From Yersinia massiliensis (GTDB lineage: Bacteria > Pseudomonadota > Gammaproteobacteria > Enterobacterales > Enterobacteriaceae), in the NCBI RefSeq assembly GCF_003048255.1, contig NZ_CP028487.1, positions 2,046,001 to 2,110,000 of the forward strand: 64,000 nt of DNA. The letters are read 5' to 3'. A program made the position numbers and the translations under genes. Of this stretch, positions 32,335-40,404 are shown one piece after another (position 1 is the first letter of the stretch; each line of letters opens with the position of its first letter). The notes under the pieces were generated by a model. The model was given only the letters and a program-made list of their open reading frames with translations, did no database searches and had not been told where the DNA came from.

Positions 32335-34788
32335 TTAGAAGTTAATTCTAAAACCTACATTTCCCATTATGGGTGATTCGATTTTTTGTCCTTTTCTATA
32401 ATCAATCTCTGCATATATTGAGGTTAATTTATTAACTTGGGAGTTTACTCCGATACCATATTTCCCAATATTTCCAGAAAAGTTATTATTGAACTCATTA
32501 ACGTTATTGATAATAATGTTATTATTCTTTATAAACTCTCTCTCTAGAGCTACTTTTGCATATGTTGTAATATTAGAACCATTGTTTAAATCAAATGATT
32601 TCCCAAATGATGTACCAATCTCTCCTTTGGCCGATTTACTATTATACATTTTTGCATTCATTCCATTGTCTAATTGAATGTTTTTACTTTCAGCAATAAA
32701 ATACGTTGCTCTGATATAAGGTTCAATGAAATAATTGTTATCTAATTGATATTGATAGCCAACTTCAAGAGCAGAACCGATCGCATTTTGATTATACTCA
32801 GAGTGCGTAGAACTGCCATCAGTCACTAAAGCATTCAGTTTGTTATCAAATCGATTTACCTTTACTAAACTATCAATATAGTAACCAACATCAGAAAAAT
32901 AAGTAGCATATAAGCCTAAACTATAGCTACTTATATCAGTCTTACCACCTCTGGCGTGCTTAAGTGTATTATCAGTAAATGAAGTTAACCCTCCGATGAC
33001 TAGCTGGCCAGAGCTTAATGTAAATACATTATCACCGCCAATTTCAAAGCCATCTTGTTGAAGTCTATATGCCGCCCCGTGACCCGCCTTAGATCTTGTG
33101 TTATTAGTTAAATAACGGCCCCATACTCCCCCTGTATTACCTTTGTTGTTTCTCAGATCGCCTTTACGGAAACGAAGGTTTTGCATTTCACCATCAAATA
33201 TAAATTGGGGCGCGGATGCAATACTAATCACTGCATCAACAGCAGGAGTTGTAGTTGCTTCTTGTGTTAAAAACCAATCGTTACCATTTTGTGTTAAACT
33301 ATACTGGTAAGTTCCTAAATCAACCAAGCCATCTTTTAATCCAAAAGAATCATTTTGGCTACCTTGTGCATGGATTAAATGGTAACCATCACTACCTTCC
33401 TCACCTGAACCTTTAACTAGTACAGTATGATTCCCAGAAACATTATCTGTTATATTTAAAAAATCACCACTAACTCCTTCAACACGCATTTCGAAACTAC
33501 CGGAACCAGCTAAATTGTTAGCTGATAGCGTATAAAAATCTATTGATGAATTAATGGGGGTTGAGTTACCGAATATAATTGCTCCATTACTAACTAAATT
33601 TTTAGTATCAGAATTATCAGTTAATATCCAATTGCTTGAATTATCTAGTGATATCATGTCTGCATTCTGTGAGTAGCCAGACCATGAACTATCATTCTCA
33701 AGAGATAATGATATGGTACTAGTAGCGTCAGCAACAAGACTTCCTGAAATAATTGTATTGTCTTTTGCCTCGATATCTAATATTGCATTATTCCCAGCGC
33801 TAGCAAACTGATTAGTTGTACTATTAGCTATTGTTTTAATAAAAGAAATATTACCTGTTGAGTTTCCAGCAACTACTATTTTATCTTCCGTTGTAATATT
33901 GGCATTTTCAAATTCAGCAATTGCACCTAATTTAGATGCTTGTGCAGTGAAATTTATTGCTGAATATTTGGAAGATATTTGAGTGTTTGAAATGTGAAGG
34001 TTACCAAGCTCAGCCATTGTAATGGCATAGGAGTTTGAGCCCTCAGCATTAATCGTAATATTATTACCAGTAAAAATCCCTGATGAAACAATGCCATCAG
34101 AACGATCATTACCATGAGTAATGATATTTATATTTTCAGATGAAACACTTGCATTCCCACCAACATTAATCCCTCTAGCTAAGTCGCCAAATGTTTCAAT
34201 TGTAGTATTATTAAGATCTAAAATTCCGCTTGTTGCAGTAATACCGTGTGATCGATCACCGGTAGTTTTAATAGTGCCACCAGTTAAGTTAACTATGCTG
34301 CCAGCAGTGTCGCTAATAATCCCATATGAGGTATTGCCTGATGTGTTGATTTCGATATTATTTAAATTTAAAGTACCGCCCCCACCCCGAACTCCCGAGC
34401 TATTGTTACCAGCAGAATCAATTATTACATTGTTGGCATTGACGGTACCACCAACTTGAGCTGTTATACCGAATGCAGAGTTACCGTTTGTCTTTATACT
34501 AGAACTAGTTATGTTAACAACACCACCATTGAATGCATTAATTGCATTATTATTGTCACCGAGAGTAGTGACAGATGTATCAGTGGCAGTAACGAATGAG
34601 TTACTGCCATTTGCAGAAACTGCGTTACCGTAACTTGGAGTATAAACAACCGAATCCCCACTTCCAATTGATAATGATTCGTTACTATTCGCATTAACAT
34701 TTGGTAAGATAGCAGCATTTGCTACTGGAACGTTTGTTAAGAGAATTACCGCAGAGATAGATAACTTTGTCTTATTAGTATTTTTCAT
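32335..34788 (-). CDS. autotransporter adhesin-like protein, pertactin-type passenger and C-terminal beta-barrel
   Basis: This 817-residue protein has a signal peptide (about 1-26, ending in NVPVANA-A). The passenger of about 500 residues is rich in Asn/Ser/Thr/Gly with many short repeats such as G-N-x-x-x-G-I and LNNxxIxT, expected for a right-handed beta-helix. The C-terminal barrel runs from about residue 560 to 817 and ends in a terminal Phe (GFRINF), the outer-membrane signature. The gene is very AT-rich. It is monocistronic, about 100 bases after a LuxR-type gene on the same strand, and lies between phage tail genes and the tRNA-Leu fragment. Adhesion or autoaggregation is inferred from the family. 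Confidence 0.88.
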   Translation of the reverse strand: MKNTNKTKLSISAVILLTNVPVANAAILPNVNANSNESLSIGSGDSVVYTPSYGNAVSANGSNSFVTATDTSVTTLGDNNNAINAFNGGVVNITSSSIKTNGNSAFGITAQVGGTVNANNVIIDSAGNNSSGVRGGGGTLNLNNIEINTSGNTSYGIISDTAGSIVNLTGGTIKTTGDRSHGITATSGILDLNNTTIETFGDLARGINVGGNASVSSENINIITHGNDRSDGIVSSGIFTGNNITINAEGSNSYAITMAELGNLHISNTQISSKYSAINFTAQASKLGAIAEFENANITTEDKIVVAGNSTGNISFIKTIANSTTNQFASAGNNAILDIEAKDNTIISGSLVADATSTISLSLENDSSWSGYSQNADMISLDNSSNWILTDNSDTKNLVSNGAIIFGNSTPINSSIDFYTLSANNLAGSGSFEMRVEGVSGDFLNITDNVSGNHTVLVKGSGEEGSDGYHLIHAQGSQNDSFGLKDGLVDLGTYQYSLTQNGNDWFLTQEATTTPAVDAVISIASAPQFIFDGEMQNLRFRKGDLRNNKGNTGGVWGRYLTNNTRSKAGHGAAYRLQQDGFEIGGDNVFTLSSGQLVIGGLTSFTDNTLKHARGGKTDISSYSLGLYATYFSDVGYYIDSLVKVNRFDNKLNALVTDGSSTHSEYNQNAIGSALEVGYQYQLDNNYFIEPYIRATYFIAESKNIQLDNGMNAKMYNSKSAKGEIGTSFGKSFDLNNGSNITTYAKVALEREFIKNNNIIINNVNEFNNNFSGNIGKYGIGVNSQVNKLTSIYAEIDYRKGQKIESPIMGNVGFRINF

Positions 34789-34888
34789 AGATAACCATAT
34801 AAGTTGATATTAAATAACGACATGCTGTTATGTGACTAACTTATTTGTAGTTTAGTCCGAGAATTAGTTTTTTGCACAATGCTGAATA

Positions 34889-35530
34889 TTATTCTTTCAA
34901 CTGACTTTTGTTTTTTTTTGTCTTCCCTTGTAATGCATCCATAAGCATAGTGTAGTTAAGAAGATCTTGTCTGGAATACTGTAATTTGTCTTGTGCACTT
35001 AACTTGTGGGAGGATACTGTTTTCTCTGAAATTGTTAATTTGCTACATAGGTCACGAACTTGAATACCTGAATAGAGTGCTTTCATTATAAAAAACTCTC
35101 TTCGTGTCAAGATACGTCGGATACTTTTATACTCTGCATTCGGTTCCAGATCGGAAAGTAGTGTACTTTCCAAATGCTGTTTTATTGTAACGTAAGATTC
35201 GTTGAGTCGGATAAATGTAGTGCGATGACTATATTCAGTAAGGAAATGGGTCATCAACGGTGTTATTTGTGGTTCTGTTAAAACAATTAGGCGTAATGAC
35301 TTATGATAAAATTTACCAAGCAAAAATTTCAATAAGCAGTGAAATGATGTATGGCTATAGCCAGTAACTATAAGGAAGTCTAAACTCTCTGATTTGCGGA
35401 GATTCTCCAAATCGAGTTTGCTCAGAACAGTAATTTCTATCCCATCCCTATATTTATAAATCTCTTTAAGCATGTGATTTAATGCGACGTTGGTGTAATG
35501 ACAATTTCCAAGTAATCCAATCTTGATCAT
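34889..35530 (-). CDS. LuxR-type transcriptional regulator
   Basis: I prefer ATG 35530 (AAGGG upstream) to an in-frame ATG at 35596 without a ribosome site. The 213-residue product has an unassigned N-terminal domain (about 1-130) with the shape of an inactive receiver, since the Asp set of true receivers is not evident. The C-terminal GerE/LuxR helix-turn-helix covers about 138-195 (LTRREFFIMKAL, TISEKTVSSHK). It precedes the autotransporter on the same strand with a 100-base gap, so it may control it. Codon use is AT-rich, like its neighbour and unlike the phage tail genes. Confidence 0.8.
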   Translation of the reverse strand: MIKIGLLGNCHYTNVALNHMLKEIYKYRDGIEITVLSKLDLENLRKSESLDFLIVTGYSHTSFHCLLKFLLGKFYHKSLRLIVLTEPQITPLMTHFLTEYSHRTTFIRLNESYVTIKQHLESTLLSDLEPNAEYKSIRRILTRREFFIMKALYSGIQVRDLCSKLTISEKTVSSHKLSAQDKLQYSRQDLLNYTMLMDALQGKTKKNKSQLKE

Positions 35531-36549
35531 ATAGATATAACCCTTGACAGAACAAAAAACACAATCCACAGAGCGGCTGAACCTTTCATATCTCATTTCT
35601 GTCGTGATTTCGCGACAGTGGAAGCTACAAAGTTACGAATTAAACTAAGTTATAAGTGTCGTTGATTGGTTTTTCTGTGGCGTTTAATCTCGTCTTAATG
35701 GGTAAATGCGTTATTTAGTATAAACGAGGATTTTATTATAAAATATACATTTTAGACGATCGAAAATGAATCTATGATAGGTTTTAACTATCAACTGTCA
35801 TGGTTACATTGTTAAAGTCAATGGTTAACTGCTTGATTAAATGAAACTAAATAACTAAAAGTTGTTTTTTATAATTTCTATTTTATTAAATATGGCCAAT
35901 GTATAAACATGTCATTTATGTGATATGCATCACATTTTTTTCTGGGGATTATAATTCCACATTTGTGTTTAATTTAATGAAACCCATTAAATGACTACTT
36001 AATGAAAGTAATAACTATAGTTATAGTAGGAATATTCCTACAGGTCGGCAGGATAATTCCTATTTATTGTTGTGAATATTCCTGTGTCAGGATTAAGGTG
36101 CTATTCAAATAGATTGAAAATATAGCTACGATAGCCATCGAAGTTAATAATAGGGAGTTGTTACAAATTTTCGTGACTGGTTTTTATTTATATCAATGTT
36201 CTTCTTATGAAAAAAACATCCCTATACTCTTTAGTCGAAACTAGGAAGTTTACATCCAGCAAGTGCCATATCTAAATTGGCGACTTTGTCATTAAAACCT
36301 ACCGTAACCGAATGGCTTTCTTTGAGATATTTACCCTAGCATGAAAACATTTAGACCTTTGATCTTCGACACAGCATGATGGTGAACAAGTAAAAAAACC
36401 ATCTTCTCAGTTACTTATAATCCCATGTGTTTCTTTCGCCATATCTTTAGAACTGATCTTATAATCCATTGATATATAGTATTTAATCTAAAACTTAGTA
36501 TGGCGAAAATATCAGCTAACATTATGATTTAAAGAAATATTACCGGCGT
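35531..36549. other. 1-kb AT-rich intergenic region with a CRP box
   Basis: No open frame with start and ribosome site is convincing here. The region is strongly AT-rich, holds a perfect CRP-type palindrome at 35919-35934, and ends at the tRNA-Leu 3' fragment. It probably includes the control region of the LuxR gene and the right att arm of the element. Confidence 0.6.
35919..35934. promoter_or_regulatory. CRP binding site candidate TGTGATATGCATCACA
   Basis: A perfect TGTGA-N6-TCACA palindrome, flanked by AT-rich bases as in the CRP consensus. It lies about 390 bases upstream of the LuxR gene start. Confidence 0.65.
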
Positions 36550-36603
36550 TTTAAAATCCCTCGGCTTATGGCTGTGCGGGTTCAAGTCCCGCCCCGGGCA
36601 CCA
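36550..36603 (+). other. 3' fragment of tRNA-Leu(UAA) gene, candidate attR
   Basis: The sequence begins in the anticodon loop (TTTAAAA) and continues with the 3' anticodon stem (TCCCT), a long class II variable arm (CGGCTTATGGCTG), a full T-arm GCGGG-TTCAAGT-CCCGC, acceptor strand CCCGGGC and ACCA. The 5' half (acceptor, D-arm) is absent. This agrees with the 3' part of enterobacterial leuZ-type tRNA-Leu(UAA) as I recall it. Integrases commonly recombine in such 3' halves and leave this fragment at the far end, so it should be the attR of an element whose attL and intact tRNA lie left of position 1. Confidence 0.8.
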
Positions 36604-36647
36604 TGGAAAATATTCTAAGTAAAACAAAGTAGTATGAGTATGTCGTT

Positions 36648-36672
36648 AACCGCCGAGAGGCGGTTTTTTTTG
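36648..36672 (+). terminator. terminator downstream of the tRNA fragment
   Basis: ACCGCC-GAGA-GGCGGT followed by T8. It is likely the original terminator of the tRNA-Leu transcription unit, which supports the view that chromosome-side DNA starts here. Confidence 0.7.
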
Positions 36673-36775
36673 TTTTTGGCGCTCACCAAAAATTGAAAAG
36701 TGGCGACAAAGATTTTTTGAGCAAGATAATTTGGCCGTAATTTAGGCGAAAAAAATCCCGCAAAAGCGGGAGGAT

Positions 36776-36839
36776 AGTAGGGCAAATAAATTTATTTTCA
36801 GCCGTCAGAACATGACCACCTGACCACCTGACCGCTGGT
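36776..36839 (+). repeat. direct repeat copy 1 (second copy at 40000-40055)
   Basis: About 60 bases beginning AGTAGGGCAAATA and including GCCGTCAGAACATGACCACC are repeated 3.2 kb away with few changes and an 8 to 9-base deletion. This copy overlaps the 3' end of the gene D relic. Confidence 0.85.
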
Positions 36840-37430
36840 CTTTCGGTGGTGTGGGTACTAAGCCAGTTCGCCACAACCCAGTATAAGCGCCCCGATCAGC
36901 TATGCTAAATTGATGACTGCCACCCAAACTGCGGATAATGGTCATCACTGGTATCGGTTTATCTCTGGCGGTCTTCATCTGATCTTGTTTGATAAATAAC
37001 AGATTGCCATTTTTTACGGCGGCAATAGCGCCATATTGTTTTGCCAATCGGGTAATTTAATTACCGTCTGATTCGTTGGTTTGGTCTATATGGTCAACCG
37101 TTAAATCAGACATGATTTTATTTAAAGTTGGCGTGAGCTTATTGCGCTCAGCAATTATTTTAATGATCCCGCCATTAGTGGTAAGACTGATCACGGCGAA
37201 CATTCAGCGTTTCACGGAAATCCGCACTACGGGCGCGAATAGTCAGCTTATCCGGTGTGCCGCTGTGCTCTATTTCATCCACGGTAAATACGCCTTTATC
37301 AATTAGCACTGCCCCTTGCCAACCCAGCGCGACCACTATTTTGCCGCACGACGTGGCGGTACTAATTGGTCGTCATAATTATCCATTCAATATCAATGCG
37401 ATATCTTGCGCGTCATGTTGTGGCAGCGAG
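36825..37430 (-). pseudogene. broken P2-like gene D (phage late control / tail protein)
   Basis: On the minus strand, separate frames read as P2 gpD in order. ALGWQGAVLIDKGVFTVDEI and TIRARSADFRETLNVRR lie at about 37340-37185, TVDHIDQTNESD lies at about 37110-37065, and KQYGAIAAVKNGNLLFIKQ with FSIADRGAYTG lies at 37047-36870. Stops and frame changes separate them, and the N-terminus is heavily degraded. gpD is the tail spike-tube base protein of P2-type phages, and gene D lies near the att end in P2, so this is a remnant of a second prophage at the same tRNA. Not functional. Confidence 0.8.
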
Positions 37431-37499
37431 CAAATATTGATAATTGGCAGTATCGCTGCTGACTTGGTTTTGCTGTTGTTTGTTGGCAAGACCGCTATT

Positions 37500-37645
37500 G
37501 TGACTGCGGTGCTGTGCCGCCGGTAAACTGTAAGGATGTAGCGGTATAGCCGCCATTATCGTATTTATCGGTATATTCCGCAGCGATATCAGTGGCCCAA
37601 TTATCCTTGGGGGGCCATGTGATGCCTAGTTTGCAACATCAATAT
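37500..37645 (-). other. unidentified coding relic
   Basis: A minus-strand frame of about 40 codons (reading TWPPKDNWATDIAAEYTDKY and onwards) ends in a stop near 37498. It is open and protein-like, but has no start and belongs to no family I recognise. It probably is another fragment of the decayed mobile DNA here. Confidence 0.3.
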
Positions 37646-37854
37646 GAGCTCACTGGGGCATCGAGAATAAATTGTGCTGATAGCAATGAAATAAGACGAT
37701 TGTCGGATTAGAAGAAGTGCAGCGGAATTAATATCGGGAGTCAGACATATAGTGGTAAATATATTGACGCAGGACAAAAGCTTTAAGGCAAGGTTGAAAA
37801 GAAAGAAGAAAAAAGCTGCGCTGGATGAAACGTATATAGCGTTAGTGCTTGCTG

Positions 37855-38007
37855 GCTGTTGGATTTCGTAATTTTTCCTTGGTATGCTTCTTCGTCCCAC
37901 AGTTCAAGAGCCAGCAGCTTCGTGGCACACAGCGTTGACTGTTCATCTGGCTTCGACAGATTTAAAACTGCGATGATTTGGTGCTCAGTGCATCGGAGCT
38001 TACGCAT
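37855..38007 (-). pseudogene. degenerate IS3-family transposase orfA fragment
   Basis: ATG 38007 with GGAG upstream begins MRKLRCTEHQIIAVL, close to the known IS3-group orfA opening MRKSRFTEHQIIAVL. The frame then shifts: the +1 frame continues with VEAR-stop-TVNAVCHEAAG, matching VEAGRTVKDVCREAG. The remaining transposase and inverted repeats are not seen. It is a dead insertion-sequence remnant that supports a history of insertions in this segment. Confidence 0.75.
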
Positions 38008-38314
38008 GGCGATCTCCTCAGGGGACATAAACAGTATGTTGGAAGAACTCTAAAAGTGAATGGTTCAGTTAGGCAGGATAATTACACAGTCATCCACCCG
38101 AACCAATTAGAGCTTATGAGGCCAACATCCCAGCGAGGGTGCTTCTCGTATGGAATGTTCGTCTGGTTTAATGCTGAATTATCACCCTGGAGAAATTTAG
38201 GAATCTATGAATTTCACCGAACCCAATGGAGAATGTCCATCGAGATTTCGGAATGATAAAATTACAGTCCCAACTTGTTTTTAAGCCACCGTCATTGGAG
38301 CGCCTTTACCTGAA

Positions 38315-39802
38315 ATGTCACATAAAATAACTAACTTAAAAAAGTCTTTTTTCGGAGCGATGCTTTTCCTGTTGTTCGCGATCGTCCTTTTCCCATATGC
38401 GAAAAATGGTTTTTGGGCCGATGACTCCTTGAACAGCCAAACATGGGGTATGGTTCACAGATTTGATTCTAGTGTTTGGGAATTTTCCTATCGAGTTTCT
38501 CGATCATGGTTTGTCAATTCTGGGAGAATACTTTTCCCATGGCCGGCCATTTATGGTTTTTTTTATGTGCTACGAGATGAACTTGCCGTTCGACTTGCAG
38601 ACATGGCACTGTTTATTGGGCATATCGGCATCACGGTGTTGCTACTAAGAAGGGTGGGTATCAGTTGGCGGACAGTTGGATTGTTTGTACTGATTCTCAT
38701 AACCTTGCTACAAATCCGTGGTGCTGGCGATCCTTTGGCAGCATTCGCGGGCTTCAGCCAAGGGCTCGGCATTCTCCTTATGCTATCTCTTCTCCTGCTT
38801 CATAAGTGGCACGAGACGCAGGCCTCTGGATGGCTTGCTGCATCATCGCTGCTGGCTGTCCTGTCAATGACGTGTTATGAGATCAATGTAGTTTACGTAC
38901 CGATTGCACTCATGGCTGTACTGGCGTCAAAGCAACGCAGAGTGTTGCGCGATGTTGCAATCGTAGTTTTGCCGTTTGCTATCTTCATAGCAGCAAACAT
39001 ATATGTAAAATCTATAGCATTGAATCCATATCCCGGTTCGGAATTCGGGCACATGAGTGCTGTTCCGGAGACATTTTTGAAACAGTTGTTTGCGACGCTG
39101 CCAGGAAGCTACTATGCTCTCCTTGGCCATCTCCAGTACCCACTGCCAGAACTTCTCAGGGCGGCGTCCACCAGTAAGCTTGCATGGGCCGTGATGATCC
39201 TATGGTCTACCATGGCAATAATGGTGCTTCGACGTCAATCTACCCAACAACCAGCACTTCGCATGGCGGTTTTCGCGGCATTGATGCTTCTGCTTGTTCC
39301 TCCAGCCCTGATCTCGACCTCGGTTAGGTATCAATCAGAATTAGTCTGGGGAACCGCGCACGTTCCCATCTATTATCAGTGCTTTGGCCTTGCATTTCTT
39401 GCCGCTGCTGCAGTGGAACGCTTATCTACCGGGAAATTAGCGAAGCTGGTAACGGTCTCCGTTCCATTTATTGGAATCGGCGTTGCATTGAGTTTGACGA
39501 TGAATATGTACCACTCTTCGCGGATAGACGCCGCATTCAGGGAACCTCGTGATTCGTTAGTATCTGCCTTGCATCATGGCCTTTTCGATGGTGTCCGGGA
39601 TGGCGATGTAGTGCGAATCGAAGGTCAGCCTATCTTCATAAACGGTAATTTGATATACCAAGTGATTGGGAAAAACGTTTCTATTCCCGGCGAGGTTGCA
39701 ATTGCAGGTTGGTTTGAATCCTTACCTAGGCACGACGCCAAACTTTATCGCTTATTCCGCGATCCGGCGTCCAACAATCAATGGAGAGTACAGGAGCAAT
39801 AG
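38315..39802 (+). CDS. multi-spanning membrane protein, possible GT-C-type glycosyltransferase
   Basis: This 495-residue protein has about ten hydrophobic helices and a soluble C-terminal part (about 410-495). After the first helix is a Trp-Ala-Asp-Asp motif (NGFWADDSLN, about residues 32-41), where GT-C enzymes carry an acidic metal-binding pair. This position and topology resemble phage-type O-antigen (Gtr) glucosyltransferases, but I do not recognise a specific family and no gtrA/gtrB genes are adjacent. It lies between two copies of a gene D-end repeat and among relics, so it was probably brought in by a mobile element. The ribosome site is weak. Confidence 0.55.
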   Translation: MSHKITNLKKSFFGAMLFLLFAIVLFPYAKNGFWADDSLNSQTWGMVHRFDSSVWEFSYRVSRSWFVNSGRILFPWPAIYGFFYVLRDELAVRLADMALFIGHIGITVLLLRRVGISWRTVGLFVLILITLLQIRGAGDPLAAFAGFSQGLGILLMLSLLLLHKWHETQASGWLAASSLLAVLSMTCYEINVVYVPIALMAVLASKQRRVLRDVAIVVLPFAIFIAANIYVKSIALNPYPGSEFGHMSAVPETFLKQLFATLPGSYYALLGHLQYPLPELLRAASTSKLAWAVMILWSTMAIMVLRRQSTQQPALRMAVFAALMLLLVPPALISTSVRYQSELVWGTAHVPIYYQCFGLAFLAAAAVERLSTGKLAKLVTVSVPFIGIGVALSLTMNMYHSSRIDAAFREPRDSLVSALHHGLFDGVRDGDVVRIEGQPIFINGNLIYQVIGKNVSIPGEVAIAGWFESLPRHDAKLYRLFRDPASNNQWRVQEQ

Positions 39803-40404
39803 AACCTCTGAAGCGATGATGCGCCTTACATCGTCAAATCCCGATCTCTGAGTCTGCCACTGAGCGCTCTGTGCATCTCTTTTCTGATATTGCTGGGAAA
39901 GGCCGGTGGCAGCACCATACTGGAGAAAACGCTCAGAACTCGGAGTTATTCATCCTGGCGACAGCGTTTTATTTATTAGGCATTGTTGCCGGGGATGAGA
40001 GTAGGGCAAATAGGCTTATTTTCTGCCGTCAGAACATGACCACCTGACCGCTGGTTTACGGATGAGACTGTACAGGGTTTATCTAACCGGGTTTTGGTAT
40101 TGAGTGCATGGAACTTTCCATTGCCATAAAGATGTGCCGCAATTCACGTTAATGGATTGGCGATAACATTCTTTGGTTTTGGCGGTAATTTGGCTACTAC
40201 TTCTGGTATGGGCTGTACTGTGGCACAAAGTGCAATTGAGCATGAGCCGGACTATTTTATTTCAAGAGAAGGGCTCACCCGCCTAATTTGGAAGGGGAGT
40301 GAGCATTAGTAACTTCTTGTATTCAGATGCCGTGGCTGTTTTTACATTTTTAATTAAGCATAATAACTATCATAATATCATTATGGTAATGAGATTTTTC
40401 GCGA
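39803..40404. other. intergenic stretch with relic sequence
   Basis: No complete gene is present. It contains repeat copy 2 (40000-40055). It also contains an open plus-strand stretch of about 50 codons (about 40152-40309, including GFGGNLATTSGMGC) that lacks a start and matches nothing I can name. Likely eroded mobile-element DNA up to the DcuC-like gene. Confidence 0.5.
40000..40055 (+). repeat. direct repeat copy 2 (first copy at 36776-36839)
   Basis: It begins AGTAGGGCAAATA and carries the same GCCGTCAGAACATGACCACC core in the same orientation as copy 1, without the extra 8 to 9 bases. The two copies bracket the gene D relic, the IS fragment and the membrane protein gene. Confidence 0.85.

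Noticed and set aside
32489..34459. Plus-strand frames opposite the autotransporter
   Set aside because: Hydrophobic-rich frames antisense to Asn/Thr repeats are a known composition effect; no starts or ribosome sites.
1..36603. Phage integrase or excisionase within the window
   Set aside because: No tyrosine or serine recombinase frame is present; it must lie left of position 1 if the element is intact.
37978..38256. 92-codon plus-strand frame overlapping the IS3 relic
   Set aside because: It runs antisense through the transposase fragment, has no ribosome site and no protein-like pattern that I recognise.
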